A DNA stretch of 64,000 nt from Apostichopus japonicus (taxonomy: Eukaryota; Echinodermata; Holothuroidea; Aspidochirotida; Stichopodidae). The stretch covers positions 3,542,001 to 3,606,000 of the forward strand of contig NC_092581.1 in NCBI RefSeq assembly GCF_037975245.1, in the 5' to 3' direction. The notes under the pieces are model-generated. The model made no database searches. It had not been told where the DNA came from and worked only from the letters and a program-made list of their open reading frames with translations. This document shows, piece by piece, positions 39,501-51,902 of the stretch. Position 1 is the first letter of the stretch. Every line of letters begins with the position of its first letter. Made by a program: the position numbers and the translations under genes.

Positions 39501-41280
39501 GTCAATGATGTATCGCCATAGTATGGTTCATACGTCATCAATTGATGACGAATCGGTCCTATTAAATTGGAAATGAATATTCAACAGCTCGAACACCTAA
39601 CTATAAAAAGAAGAAGGAATTCAAATATCAACATACCGCATAAAAAAGTCTAAGAATATAAACGCAAATGTAAATTTAACAACAAAAAATGTTCAAACAC
39701 AATCTCACTATATAAATGATAAGATTAAATACATACGCGTATTATATGCGCTGTCATTTATTTTTACGCCAACCGAATTGTTTATTTCTATTAGTTTACA
39801 ATAATGTAAAAATATAGGTTGATACATAAAGTTACTTTTAGAAATGCCTTACTTGCCCGCCCACCCCCCCCCCATTTTTTCCCGTTTTTTTTTTTTGCTT
39901 TTTCGCATAAAAATGCGCAACCGTCATGACTATTAAGTAAGCCCATCTGTGCTCACCCAATGCCTTGATATTAAATGGTATGTTTCTTCTATAAGCCGAT
40001 GTTTATGTAATGTAACTGTATCTATATGAAAAAATATGTAGGGTCTGCGGCAATTAAGTGCTTTGTCCGCGTGTGGAGTGATCAAATAGTAGGCTACATA
40101 TACATCAGTTGATGTTCGCTGGACTCTGAAATTATTCCGTTGTCTATTATGTTTTATCGCTTTCAAGTATTAAGAAACACATTCGTATAATATTGAGAGA
40201 TAATTTATGCGTAAAACACGAAAAGAGGCAAAATTGTGAAATTTTGACATGCATATGTGTGCATGTGTGTGTGTGTCATTTGTTGTTGTTGCTGGGTTTG
40301 TACATGAAATTGGAGGGGAAAACAATAAGACAAGTTGAGTTATTTGCATTTGCATGAGTATATGATGCTAATTAAGTTTTATTAATTATGTATTCTTTTG
40401 TTTCTGCTTGTGCAGTGCTATCTAACTATCAAAATCACTGCAATGTTATTTTGTGTCGAATAAATATATTATGTTTGTTTAAAGTAAAGAAGTGATTTAT
40501 ATATATAGATATGTACATACATATATGTATATGTACATATATATATATATATATGGTCTTAATTTAATTTTACTTTACACCGTTGCTTAACCGACTTTTT
40601 CTTCTGTAGGACATAATTCATTCAGTAAAGTTTAAGTAATAACACGTTTTCTGTCAATAAACGAGGGGGCACATTTAGGGAACAAATATGATTGACAGAT
40701 TCTGGTAAAGTATCCCTGTTTCTGTCGAACAATTTCAAAAGAGTAAAAAATCATTTTTAATTAGTGGTTTGTTTTTATTATTCTAAATCTGTTGTCGCGT
40801 TGTGGATACGTCGGCGTAGACGGTCATAGGATGAAAGCGAGAGAGAATACTGCTATAGAAACCTATGGATAAAATTAATCACACTTATATAAGCTCATTG
40901 TAAACGAAGGTAAAACCTCGTCCACGCGGACAAATATTTTGTTCACACGGAAACACATTGACTGTTGCACATAATGCATATATACATCTAATTCTTCCCC
41001 CCCCAAATGATTTTTTCGTTTTTCTTTCTTTTATAATTTCAACTTGTAACGACAAAACCTATGTGCACCGATTAAAAAAAGCGTCGAAATAATATAATGA
41101 TAAAAAAAATGAAAAAATTGTTGGCCCTAATGTGTGGCAATTATGCACCCGTGGGGAACATAGTCGGAGAGAAAGAGCGTAATGTTGTGTGCATTCATGT
41201 GTGCAAAGCAAAAGAGGTTGAGTAAGATCTCTAACCGCGAATCGTTGTGTAATGGATTCAAGTTAAGATTGTGTTTTGTA
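36520..41280. other. Gene-poor AT-rich DNA
   Basis: No gene is recognised. A 121-codon plus-strand frame at 39,211-39,576 has no motif I know. C runs lie near 38,470 and 39,864, and a TA/TACATA foldback-prone repeat at about 40,498-40,556. A TGACGTCA octamer (36,900-36,907) is followed at once by GTTGCTAAGG (36,911-36,920), an X-box half site. Confidence 0.55.
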
Positions 41281-41894
41281 TAGGTTGTGCTGAATCTGGC
41301 GGCACCAAAAGATGACGCCAAGTCAATTCTGGTTGGCTCCGTCTTGCAAGGAAACAGTGATAATTTTCGTCGTCATGGTTACTTCTCACGAGGCCGGTCA
41401 TTGTACCAAAACTACCCCAAGTTAGCTCCTTTATTCTTCATATTTTCTTGCCTTTTGTTTCGTTTATTTTCTTGTTCTTTCTTTCCACAATAGCTTGTTT
41501 TATAATCATACATTTTTTATATAGATTATACCTAACACAGATGCGAATTCTTGGACGCTTTGCGTCAGTATACTTTCGACCCGACGAACTCCCCAGCGAA
41601 GACCGTATGTGCGTTATCGTCATCCCTACCCTACGCTCTTAAATTCACCATTTTAGTTTCCCTTTTTGGGATAAGGTTGTCATTTATTTAATTTAGCAGC
41701 GGTGAAAACTAATTTTTAAGGCCGAGAGAATTATTCTGGCGCTCCCGTCAAACTGCTAAAATGCGACAGGCCTATCACGACGCCGCTCGGCATCAATTGA
41801 CTATGTTGTCCCTCGGCATCCGGGATATTAAAAGCTGTTATCGCATTTGGGGAGATTCGGACAAAAGAAAAATCTCAGAATTTATGGAGTTTCC

Positions 41895-41914
41895 AAAAAA
41901 AAAAAAAAAAAAAA
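41895..41914. repeat. A20 homopolymer
   Basis: A run of 20 A follows TTTCC. It could be the tail of an old retroposed sequence, but no target duplication or recognisable body is visible upstream. Confidence 0.8.
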
Positions 41915-42120
41915 CTACCCATGTTGGGAACAAAGTCTCTCCGAATGAAAAACGGCCCTTAAAGGTATAAAGACGCAGTCGTGGGATGCAGGCGTTGAAC
42001 ATAAATTCACAAATCCCTTTGTCGTGCGACAGAGTTAACATTCGGATGTCTCCTGCGCTTAATGTAGGTTAGTACCTGAGACGGGGAGAAAATTGACCAA
42101 TAATGTTAGATCTGTTGACA

Positions 42121-42680
42121 GAAGAAACGAGTATTCTCTCTGTTTCCCGCGGGGCGACATTTTTCTGTTTACTGGACCGGCACATGCGCCGACATTTTGG
42201 CTGCCTTCTGACGCAGGTGAGATCGGCCGAGGCGGTGGGCTCGCGGCATAATGCTCTAACCGGCTGTTTCACATTACATACATAATCCGTACTTCGAAGC
42301 AACATCAGGTTTCTCGCAATCTCAGCACAAGCCAAAGATATTTTAATCCTCCAAGTCCGTAGCCGTTTTTTTCCGTCGACGGTCGTTCGGCGCAGGCGTC
42401 ACGGCAGGCGTAAATTCCAACCGGCATATCGCAGGCTCGCACGATCGCGCAGGTCCTCTTCAGGAGTGACATGTGTCCTTTGTTGAACGACTCGTCCCGG
42501 CGACAATGAGTGGCATGTTACCTTATGCAGAAGGGCGACCACCTCACAGCTCTTATCTGCTTTTCTCTCAAGAGAGAGAAATTGGAGACTCCGAGAGCAG
42601 ACCCGTCAATCTGATTAGCGAACGAGACAGATGTCTCTCAAAAATACAGCACGCTGTTCGGTAACCGCAATTTGGATTTC
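42121..42680. promoter_or_regulatory. CpG-rich block, candidate promoter or exon-bearing region
   Basis: By hand count, GC reaches about 45-65% per 60-base line here (for example 39/60 at 42,181 and 36/60 at 42,361 and 42,421), against a markedly AT-rich background. CpG is frequent (CCGCGGGGCG, GTCGACGG, GATCGCGC). A short frame from ATG 42,506 (start context ACAATGA) runs 52 codons to a stop at 42,662-42,664, beginning MSGMLPYAEGRPPHSSYL, with no family I recognise. A CAG-GTGAG donor-like site is at about 42,214-42,220. A promoter or an exon are both possible. Confidence 0.4.
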
Positions 42681-43473
42681 CACGCAGTAAATATGTATTT
42701 GCTTCCTGTTTCGTACAGCCAAATCTTATCCCAAGTCTCCTGTACCCCCAGGATCCTATTATAAAATTTTACTAGTCGCACTTTACTGCCTATGTTAACC
42801 AATCCTTCAAAGAACAAATTATGGCTTTTTTTTTTTTAAAGATGGGGATTTTTTTCTCTCTCTCTCGATGGGGAGAATGTAACCGCTTTGTCGAAGGTAG
42901 GGTTTGATGGCAACATATCGAAGATATGTGTTTAAAATGAGAACCGGCTGCCTGTTGTCTTTGGCAAAAGTCCGAAATTTTTTGGTCAGAGTATATGTGT
43001 CATGATTTTCTTTGTCTTTTCGAACACTCATAACTCGCAGGATGTTGAGACTTTCGAAGTTTCGCGCGAACGACCGTAGAAACACGAAGGATGCCCGTTT
43101 TCGCCATGAGTGAACCCACAAGTAAGTTGCTTCCATTTTTCTCGACTCTTCAATTTTGTTAGCCAATCCTTCGTATCGTAATGTCTTTTCTTTGGGAGAA
43201 AACTTTGATAGAGATCTGAGTGGTTTGATCAATTAGCAAATTATCATTTTATCTTCAATCATATCTCTTAACTTTCATCCCAAACTCCTTTTCCTCGAGA
43301 CTCGTTGTCGTTCTCATCTCTTTTCATTTGCTGTTGCCTATTGGTCATTTTCCAGAGTGATAGAATTCGAGACCCAGCCGTTTTGGTCTTCTCTTTTTTC
43401 TCCAATGCTTGTAGGAGAGTAGAAGAAAAAAAAGGCAAGAAAAAAAAACGTCGGGGATTTCTAGGAATTTTGG

Positions 43474-43560
43474 TTCAATTAGCACCGGAGCGATATTAAT
43501 TTCTCTATGAGCACTAATTGGCTTTTAATGAATGCTGCATACCTGTTTTACGCATGTGCG
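43474..43560. promoter_or_regulatory. Homeodomain-site cluster, candidate enhancer
   Basis: CAATTAG (43,476-43,482), ATATTAAT, CTAATTGG (43,514-43,521) and TTTTAATGA (from 43,523) are TAAT-core motifs of the kind bound by homeodomain proteins, followed by GCATGTGCG. The block is better mixed in composition than the surrounding DNA. Enhancer function is inferred from motif density only. Confidence 0.3.
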
Positions 43561-45060
43561 CGGACGGCGATGTCTACCTCGATCCATATCCAGGTTCTTT
43601 TTTATATATTTCTCGACTGCACAATGCAGAATCATAACGTCACAGCGGGTGGCTATTGATCGCAGAAGACGGTATGCGCAATGCGGTACGCAAATTGACG
43701 CTAGTTTTTTTCCGGCGATTTGAATTCGAGTTAAAATTATTGACAGGCATCAATTGCTTGTTTCACACATGCTGTGCGACCTTCATAGGGTGTTCGTAAT
43801 GATGCAATTTAGGTATGTGTGAGTGTTTTTGAGCTAATAGGTATGTTGAGCAATAACGACACTGCCTATTAAAAAATCATGTGGTGAAATGTGATTAGAC
43901 ATACAAATACTTTTAGATTCCGTTCCCATCACCGGTTGTTGAAGTATTTACCAGCAAGTGTTAGCTTCTGTTACCGCAATAGTTTTATCCCATTTCTTGA
44001 ATTATTATGGTTAATTGATTCACGCCTTGTGATGTAACGAGGACACATAGTCTTAACAAGTGTTTTCTTTCTTTCTATTTTATGAGGGAAAGGTTTAGAA
44101 GGCGTTACCCATTCTGTACGACACTGTATATGTGTAGGCTACACGCGGCACACCCCCTTGATGTGCAGTGCAGCGTTCCGTTTTGAAATTGCGGGGTAAT
44201 TCCCTGTCACCTAAAAGCTTGCTACAAGTCGTTTGGGGTTGCTATGGGCTGTTTGTATCGTGAAGTCGTATGTTTGTGTTACACAGTGAAGCTTTTTCAA
44301 GGGGGTTGCCATATTATCGACCTTCAACCAGGGGTTCGGGGGGAAACATTGGCTGTTGAATTTCGAGGATTGTGTTGTTCCACTTAACGAGTTAAAATAT
44401 ATAGATAAAAGAACAAAGATTGGGCATATTCGACTGAAGTGTATTAAAAACAATTGTGCAATATGGGAAATTTTTTAATTGTCAATTAAATTCCTGTCGT
44501 TTACAGATCAATTAAATAAACTGTTTTTTCTCTAAGATGTTTGACAGGAACATCAGGTGGCTGAAATGTAAAACAGGAAGAGAAAATAATAGGGGGGAGG
44601 GGGAGGGAGGGGGTTGAGGGGGTGTGAGACAGATTAGCCCGATAGCACAAAATAGGTGTGGTGGAAATATCACATTATCTTAAACTTCCCAGCATGTCTT
44701 ACATCAATGCTACTTTGCTAATAGTAAGAAGCAAATAAATAGCAAATAGTATTTATTTTTTCCAGACCTACTTTAATGAAAGTTGTATTTAGTATTGCTC
44801 AACTATTTCTCGTTTACCTATACCGTTTGATATCTTATTTATCTCAGCATGATTATCATTTTGATCATATTTTTTGGGGTTTGGAGTATTTAACCGCTGA
44901 AGTGCGCGCGCAACCAATCTCTCATGTACATGTTAACAAAAATCCCATACACGGAATCCTAATATTTCCACCAAAAAAATCAAATTGAGTAATGATACTG
45001 CAACTTTACGCCATAAATTATCCCCTTTAATCGCTTAATACCAAATGAAATCCCCGATCG

Positions 45061-45270
45061 TCATTTAATGACACGTTACACACTGAAATCGGGTGCTTTA
45101 ATCAGATAATCTAATTAATGAACACCTGTGCTATTGTTTTTGAGCATTATAGTTCCGAACGAATTAATTATCTGCCAGCGCATGTTCTCTTAATTTAAAA
45201 AACTTTTCATTCAGAACAAAGAGAACAAAGCACGTCCCTCATTGCCCTACGTCATCATGATTATAACGAT
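45061..45270. promoter_or_regulatory. Dense TAAT/SOX/E-box motif block upstream of a candidate first exon
   Basis: In order: TCATTTAATGA (45,061-45,071, near-palindrome), AGATAATCT (45,104-45,112), TAATTA (45,112-45,117), CACCTG E-box (45,123-45,128), AATTAATTA (45,162-45,170), then GAACAAAG twice (45,214-45,221 and 45,223-45,230), spaced 9 bp apart as tandem SOX-type sites, then TACGTCATCATGATTATAACG. It ends about 180 bp before the candidate exon at 45,448. This pattern is typical of enhancers near developmental transcription-factor genes. Confidence 0.4.
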
Positions 45271-45411
45271 TTTTCGCCACTCAGAAGACGCTATTAATTC
45301 GGGAGCCTCCGAGCTCACTCCGCTATCGCGTCTAATGAAGGAACTCCGGACTTGCAGCGCACTCGATCTGTTTTCTAATTATATTTAGAGGTATTATCAG
45401 ATCGCATTGTC

Positions 45412-45432
45412 AAAAAAAAAAAAAAAAAAAAA
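45412..45432. repeat. A21 homopolymer just upstream of the candidate first exon
   Basis: A run of 21 A followed by GAGAGCG and another A-run leads directly to the ATG at 45,448. It may be part of a 5' untranslated region or a slippage-prone spacer. Confidence 0.8.
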
Positions 45433-45447
45433 GAGAGCGAAAAAAAA

Positions 45448-45619
45448 ATGGGGGAGGTTTCTGACTGGTGCCAACAGTTATCGGTGGTACAAGTGGGAGA
45501 TGAGGGTGAGCCAGTTAGTAAAAGCAGTTTGTTATCTGTTAAAGCGCTACCTTGCAAGAGAGAAGTTCTTAGAATGCTTAATGTCCAGTGCGGAATATCG
45601 GTTCGTCACCGTTTTCAAA
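45448..45619 (+). CDS. Candidate first coding exon, 57 codons, unknown family
   Basis: From ATG 45,448 (start context AAAAATGG, A at -3 and G at +4) an open frame runs to a strong splice donor, CAAA|GTAAGT, at 45,620, leaving a phase-1 end. The peptide begins MGEVSDWCQQLSVVQVGDEG and ends REVLRMLNVQCGISVRHRFQ. It is mixed in composition, with charged and hydrophobic residues and no low complexity, unlike most frames in this window. I do not recognise the family. A dense TAAT/SOX motif block lies 180-390 bp upstream and a CpG-rich block 2.8 kb upstream, which would fit a regulated gene on the plus strand. No downstream exon was identified, and a chance frame remains possible. Confidence 0.35.
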
Positions 45620-45625
45620 GTAAGT
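45620..45625 (+). promoter_or_regulatory. Splice donor GTAAGT
   Basis: This is a perfect six-base consensus donor following CAAA at the end of the candidate exon 45,448-45,619. The frame stays open for about 20 further codons, so the donor is not forced by a stop. Confidence 0.35.
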
Positions 45626-45956
45626 CTTTAATTTTGACATTTCCCTATCCTGCTAAAGTTTCTTCTCTTTTCTTGTAAGACATAAAAAAAAAAATTGAAA
45701 GTGAGAGATAAGGAGAGAGAGAGAGGGGCTCTATATCTCATCAGCTGAAAAAAATATGCGCGTCAATTTTCTTTGATTTTGTTATTAGAGCGTTCGAATT
45801 TCCTGAATGCGTCGTATTAATGATAATTAATCTATAATTTCTATTCCCCCTAAAAGGCCTCCCCTACCCCCCAGTCATTTTTAAAATAATTATGCATTAT
45901 CTCAGTTCAAGTCATTGCGTATGCATGCAGATAAAATTATATATTTCTATTTCTAT

Positions 45957-45994
45957 ATGTATGCATATATATATGTAGATATATATATATTATC

Positions 45995-46033
<39 letters not shown>

Positions 46034-46255
46034 TTGTATATGTATATATATATTTATATGCAAATGTATATATACATATATATATATATATAGATATATA
46101 TATATATGTGTATGGATATGTATATGCATATTAATATGTATATATGCATATATGCGTATGAATATGTATATGCATATATTTATAAATGTATATGAATATC
46201 ATATGTACATATTAATATATATATATAGATATATAAATAGATAGGTTATATATAT
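45957..46255. repeat. Compound TATG/TATA/TAGA microsatellite
   Basis: About 300 bp of TA is interspersed with ATATGTATAT, TATGCATAT and TAGATATA words. Many segments are self-complementary. The Tyr/Ile/Met-rich frame across it is an artefact. Confidence 0.95.
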
Positions 46256-46259
46256 GACT

Positions 46260-49200
46260 AAATACATATTGGATATATAAATGTAGGGATGACTATGTTA
46301 GTATCATGCTTCACGCTGACATTAGAAATCAACTCGAAAGAAAGAAATATTTAAGCATAACGCGCCATTCTCGATGAGTTCTATTAATAACTTTGAAAGT
46401 TGAAAAGCGAGTTAACAAAACTTTTCGTTGCCAAATTTGATTTTGGTTTTCAGTTTATGAAAAGAAGAGTACTATTCCTTTCAAGAACATGAAGTATTAT
46501 ACTTCAATCTCACATTGAGGAATTTTAATAATATTTTGTTTCGAAAACTGAAATTGAAGTCCTTCACCAGAAAACATACAAATGTTTAAACCGATGTATT
46601 GGCTAAGTTTGCCTCTTTTTATAAAGAGGGCGGGCTTCATATTCATACTCGGATCTTTTCAAGGTCTAACTTAAAGTTGTTGTATTATTAATGATCCTGC
46701 CTGTAGTAAAAACGAATAAGACGAGATACATTTTAATCTTTTTCACATATGCAAATGGACTTATCTAACATTTAAACGAATATTTAATATTTAATATCGA
46801 ATATCTGTTCATTTTAATTTTTGTTAACGTAGCTTGGGACTTATTACTGTGTTCGTCGTAATATGCGCATGTATAAAATAACACTTTTTTTCTGTTTTTT
46901 TGTTGCTGTTTATATCAAATTTATCCACGGAGTAACACAAGGAAGACAGAAATGGGAAATCTATTTTAAGTTCGTTCTATAGGCCTATATAGATATATAT
47001 ATATATATATATATACGAAATCCCCATCCAATTTGTCACCACTCACAGATAAATGTCTTATAAAGAAAGAGATAGGCCTACCTTTTTAAGTTTTGGTTTT
47101 TGTAAATGTAGAACACGTCACACTATTGAAACTGTTCATATCGGGCAAACATATGAACAACTATTGCCTTGATGTTTATTAATATACACAAGCCATTTAA
47201 AAGAGCATTAATTCAAATCTGGTTTACTACTTTATCTGTGACCCATTTGCGGGGAAAACAAAAACGAGGCCAAATTCCAAATTTGGCCTATAGCATATTT
47301 GGATCTGTGGGGCATCGCTACTCGTACTTCATTAGTTGTACTCACAATATATAATGGTTTCTCAAAACCGCGGCAAACATACCCTGCGTGAAAAAGATCA
47401 GGCTCCAATGCTACCGGTTACTGAACCGAACAGGGAAATAATAACTTACACTTCGCCCTAAATATTAAACGTTGGCACAATGATTTTCAAAATATAAACG
47501 AAGTTCGCTTCATTACGCAAAATATCATGGCAATGTAGTCAATATATCATAACATGATCAATTAAGTGGTGTAACCAGCTGGGCGGAAAGGAGGTGGGGT
47601 GGAGTGGGGGGGGGGTGCGGAGAAGGGGGTAAGTGGGGGTAGAAGATTCCCCTGACTGAACTTTCTTGACTCGCCTCATCGTTGGGATTGAATTTAGTCA
47701 GAAGAGTAAACCTCATTAAATCCTTATCCAAACATCCCCCTCATCATTTTCATTCTTCATCCAAACCTCTTCACCCCCCCCCCCTCACCCCTCTTAACCC
47801 CCCTGAACTCCCCGTAAGAGTTTTTATGCCAATAGATAATTCTTCCGACGCTGCGGTGAAAAAAAAGCATGTTTCAGAAATGGTTGGCTTATACTGTATC
47901 GGTATTGGAATGAACATAAGTAATCACTCCCAATTGATAGTCTTGGCTTACTCTGAAATAAAAGGGGAAGGGTACACACAGCTTTCTGAGGAAGGGGCTA
48001 AGTGGGGGTGTGGGGGGCGAGTTGTACTGTACGTTTACACTACTGAACTCTTAGGATTAGTTGGGTCTCCTTTCTGTATATTTTTTGTAAAAACTATAGA
48101 ACCTTCCGTCGTTTATCATTAGATTAACGTTAGAATTGTCCAGGTGAAACAGGCAAAGACGATTAGAGCCAATAACGGCTCTGATTGGCCATAGTGAGTC
48201 ATGTGACTCTCATGTCGCTAAACTAGTACCAGCGGTAACAACAGTCAAGTATGGTGTAAGGTTATCATAAAACGTCTGTTACCAATATACATGAACCACG
48301 TCTCTAAAACTTAGTAAATTATGTAAGAAATAAAGAATCTGTAACAATTTTTAATGGATTGTAAGTTATTATTGATATTAATTACCAAGTGTCTGAAGTA
48401 GTTAATTGCATCATCAACATATAGACATTAAAGTGTCTGACGTCAAATTCTAACATATAACTATACACATACTTTTTTTATTATATATTTTTTTGAAAGT
48501 CGTGCTACTAATTTCTTTTCAAATTTGATTACGTAAGAACGTGACGACAAACGTGGAATCGTCTCGCTCCCCCCCCCCCCCCCTCGGCTCGAAAATGCGA
48601 CATCATGTCACTTATCGCATCTAAAGTTTAACAAAATTGTCTAGGCATTCTTCTGATTGACTCGTGGAAGTAGATCCCTCCTAGAATGCACTCCACGATC
48701 TGTATTTTTGCCTTTCTTTCGGCAAATTCTAAATTTTTGTCAACCTATATTTGATGTTTTCTATTTCGTCCCATCAAGGTCGAATGGTACACTTACTATG
48801 TTCGTGACACCACACAGGTAATAACGTCACAGTGTTGAACCGGATAGTGTTAATTCAGTGAAAGCTGCTGACACCAAACATGGGGAATTTAACCCTAGGT
48901 GACATATCTATTACTATATTGCATTGCGAACGTTATACTAAGAATCTTATTTTCAATTACCGAATGGTTGATATTATGTCACGCTAAATTGCGAGCGTAA
49001 CACGATAATCTTTTTTGAAGAATTGATCCAATCAGAAGTTGCTTTGATATTGATCTAAAAAAAAAGTTAGGAAGATCGTTGTTATCTGTCAAAGTGACGT
49101 GTTTCACGAGTCTCATTAAGTCACCAATCATCTTCGATGATTCTGCTGACAAAGCCATGGTAACGTGCAGAGAGTGGACCAATCACCTCACTCCTAAATG

Positions 49201-50790
49201 TTCATATCTCGTAGGTCGATTAATAAATAAATATGTAAGGCTGTTGTTGTTGTTTGCCATATCAGCAATATTTTCTAAGCCAAGGATGCTGGTCATTCAT
49301 ATACTGTAGATTAGAGCATCACTTTTGTCATGTGATTCTTTGATAGGAAGAAATCTGAAAGCTGATATAATTGTAAAATCTGAAATTATTTGTTTTGGGT
49401 TCTGTTTTTCGGAGTTGATGTGACTTATTTGATTGTGTGCGGAAGACTTTGGGATACCTAAATACTAATTTGACCTACATGTTGCTATGATAAGATATGT
49501 AATTTGAGACGTTTGTAAGCTAGGTTTATTGATTCATCAGTAAACCTTACAAGGATGTAAAAAATTTGATTCTGGCATGAATGGCAAGACCGAATTTTGT
49601 ACACCGTTGTAGCCAAATTAGTTATTCTTCAATATAGCTTGCACTTTGTAAAAGGGCGCTGCAATCCAACGCATAGCCGGCTCAAACCCTATCAAAAGAT
49701 TTGCTTGCACTAAACCAACCCTTGCAAAAGAAAAGAAAAGCGACGTTTACAATGATGTGCATGGGCGCTGTCAGTTCCAAAGAAAGAAGGTTACAAGTGT
49801 TCCATGCCATATACGGATGTATATAGTCTCTTCCAATTTAGCCTATATCATAGGCATTTGTCGCAAGCCGTTGTAGATTGTAACATGTAGCCTACATGTA
49901 ACATGTACAACCTTCCAATTCGACTTTGTCTGTGGTGTAATGAAAGACGGAACTCACATTAAGTCAGTCATTGTTACACAACATATGTGCTACGTAATAC
50001 GAACGATGACATCTGATGTGTCGTCAAATGTCTTCTTGACACATCATGCAATTTACATAACATCTATGCCACCGCCGTTATTTCCTTACTTCCACACCAC
50101 GTAGCAAATATTACATCCATGCTACCTTTGTACTTCGCCCCTATTATATACACCATAATATTTATTTAACCTTGGAAGCTACGGTCACGAATCCGCCATC
50201 CTTAAGATTTGACAATAACCATGGTTATAACAAATAGTACATTTTAAAGTAAACACATAGCCCAAAATCTCAGTGACCTAAATGGTTCTTTAGGAAAGGA
50301 TATTACGTATTTGTATATAGGGTCATTAAACGACAATAGCAGCATTCCACGATAATATTTCAGACCTCTCACTACTAGCTAATCACGCCCTCTCTTGCCT
50401 CTTTCTCACGGAAGAGAAACCGTGCATGATCCTTCCGTAATGTTTTCATTACATTCACCCAAGTGTTTACATTGCATATACCACCGACGACATTGCTACC
50501 ATACTAATTTCGTGAAACCGGCCCTTATATGTAACGTCTACAGGATTTGGTCACGGGGTTTTCCGCAAACGATTTTTGTAATTCGACAATACCTCTTGTA
50601 AACATGAGTAAGAGACATTAAACCCCAAAGTTGGCTCCTCTCCCATTCCTGTGCGTCATAGAAGTTCGCCTTGACCGCACACTATAGAGCGTTCCATTTT
50701 TAGTACACCACCTTTACAATGTAAATTTGGCTCATCATTGAAAATGAAAGCTGGCTGTACACTGTTTCGTTATACCGGTTAACTGCGTTT
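46260..50790. other. Gene-poor DNA with G/C-tracts
   Basis: A short TA run lies at 46,985-47,015, G-rich blocks at 47,580-47,642 and 48,005-48,018, and C runs near 47,774 and 48,570. The 146-codon plus-strand frame (47,682-48,122) includes a His/Pro-rich segment from a C-tract and no known domain. On the minus strand, an ATG at 49,158 (context ACCATGG) opens a 59-codon frame to 48,979 beginning MALSAESSKMIGDLMRLVKH. It looks protein-like but has no recognised family. Confidence 0.5.
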
Positions 50791-50805
50791 GAATTCGGAG
50801 CGCGT

Positions 50806-50813
50806 GCATAAAA
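50806..50813 (+). promoter_or_regulatory. TATA-like box CATAAAAG
   Basis: GTGCATAAAAGCC lies about 40 bp upstream of the ATG at 50,848, a plausible spacing for a TATA box with a short leader. The call is only as good as the small candidate exon it precedes. Confidence 0.3.
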
Positions 50814-50847
50814 GCCTATAACCTTTGGCTTCGGAGTAAGGCCCACG

Positions 50848-50996
50848 ATGGGGAAATACGTTCTTAACCTGAGCCTAGTACTAGCACAGCTGATGACAGA
50901 AACCGTACTGACCGCAGTTGAAGTAGTACTGGAATCGCTAGAGTATCATAATTGGACTGATCTAGAGTTGGACGAAGTTGCTACAGTGATACAGAG
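50848..50996 (+). CDS. Candidate small ORF or first exon with hydrophobic N-terminus
   Basis: From ATG 50,848 the frame encodes 50 residues before a stop at 50,998-51,000. A possible splice donor (AG|GTGATA, GT at 50,997) sits at its end, which would give a phase-2 exon. The start, MGKYVLNLSLVLAQLMTET, has a short hydrophobic core that could act as a signal peptide. It is followed by acidic sequence (ESLEYHNWTDLELDEVATVI). Third-position use is varied rather than A/T-biased, unlike neighbouring DNA. I do not recognise the family. It could be a small secreted-peptide gene, a first exon or a chance frame. Confidence 0.3.
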
Positions 50997-51003
50997 GTGA
51001 TAA

Positions 51004-51870
51004 ATTGTAGACGGAAAGTTAGAGGAAAAATCACACATACCTTCATCTCTCACCGTTAAACCAAAAAAGGGTTCGACAAGGGATCATACAGCTAGGTCTT
51101 TTAAGCGAGAACCTTTTTTAGGTTACTTAACACTCAAAGTCAGTTTGGTAGCCTATACAAGTCGGTACCGTGCAACACGTTATGCCTGCTTTTGCGATCT
51201 CCAACAGTATCACAAGCTGTGCGAATCCTGAACGAGTACACACGACGCCCTTGAATGTGTAAGTACAACTACAGCTACTACTACTACTACTACAACTAAC
51301 TCTACTACAATGGCTCTAAAAGGCTCACTGTCGGTATTCGAAACCCCAAACGTTTATGTCATTTCTCGTTTGATAGAAACCAAAATGGTGATCTAATATT
51401 TTGTATGAACCAATATAGGTTTTGAGTTTATATGGAAAGGATTGAAAATATCAAATATATTTCAGTTGGATTGTTTAGCTCTTAAAATGCTCTGCAACCA
51501 ACTAGCTTGTACTAGCGGTAGTAGGAATAACCTGCCTCGCGTACCAAGACGGTAGAAATATATTCACATTCACTGTGGTATTCTCCAAGGTCGTCACAAT
51601 CATCCAACTTGGAATAACGTCCATGCCTAAGTGTTTAGTTATTCTTCGTATACTTTCCTATACTCTGGTTAAGAACAACCACATACAATTTTTGTACACA
51701 ATGTGAGTTTCTAACTGCAGTGTTTTTTTCATTAGTAAAGTTGCAAAGATTCTGAGGTTATGCTATATATTAAATCAAAGAAGAAATGATATTGTTTCCT
51801 TCAACATATCTCAGATTTTGGAATAATTCCTACATTCTGAATGGGAAATGGTTCAAGCTGGTATTCCTCC

Positions 51871-51902
<32 letters not shown>

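Noticed and set aside
47682-48122. 146-codon plus-strand frame
   Set aside because: A His/Pro segment derives from a C-tract and a Gly-rich segment from a G-tract; no recognised domain or splice context.
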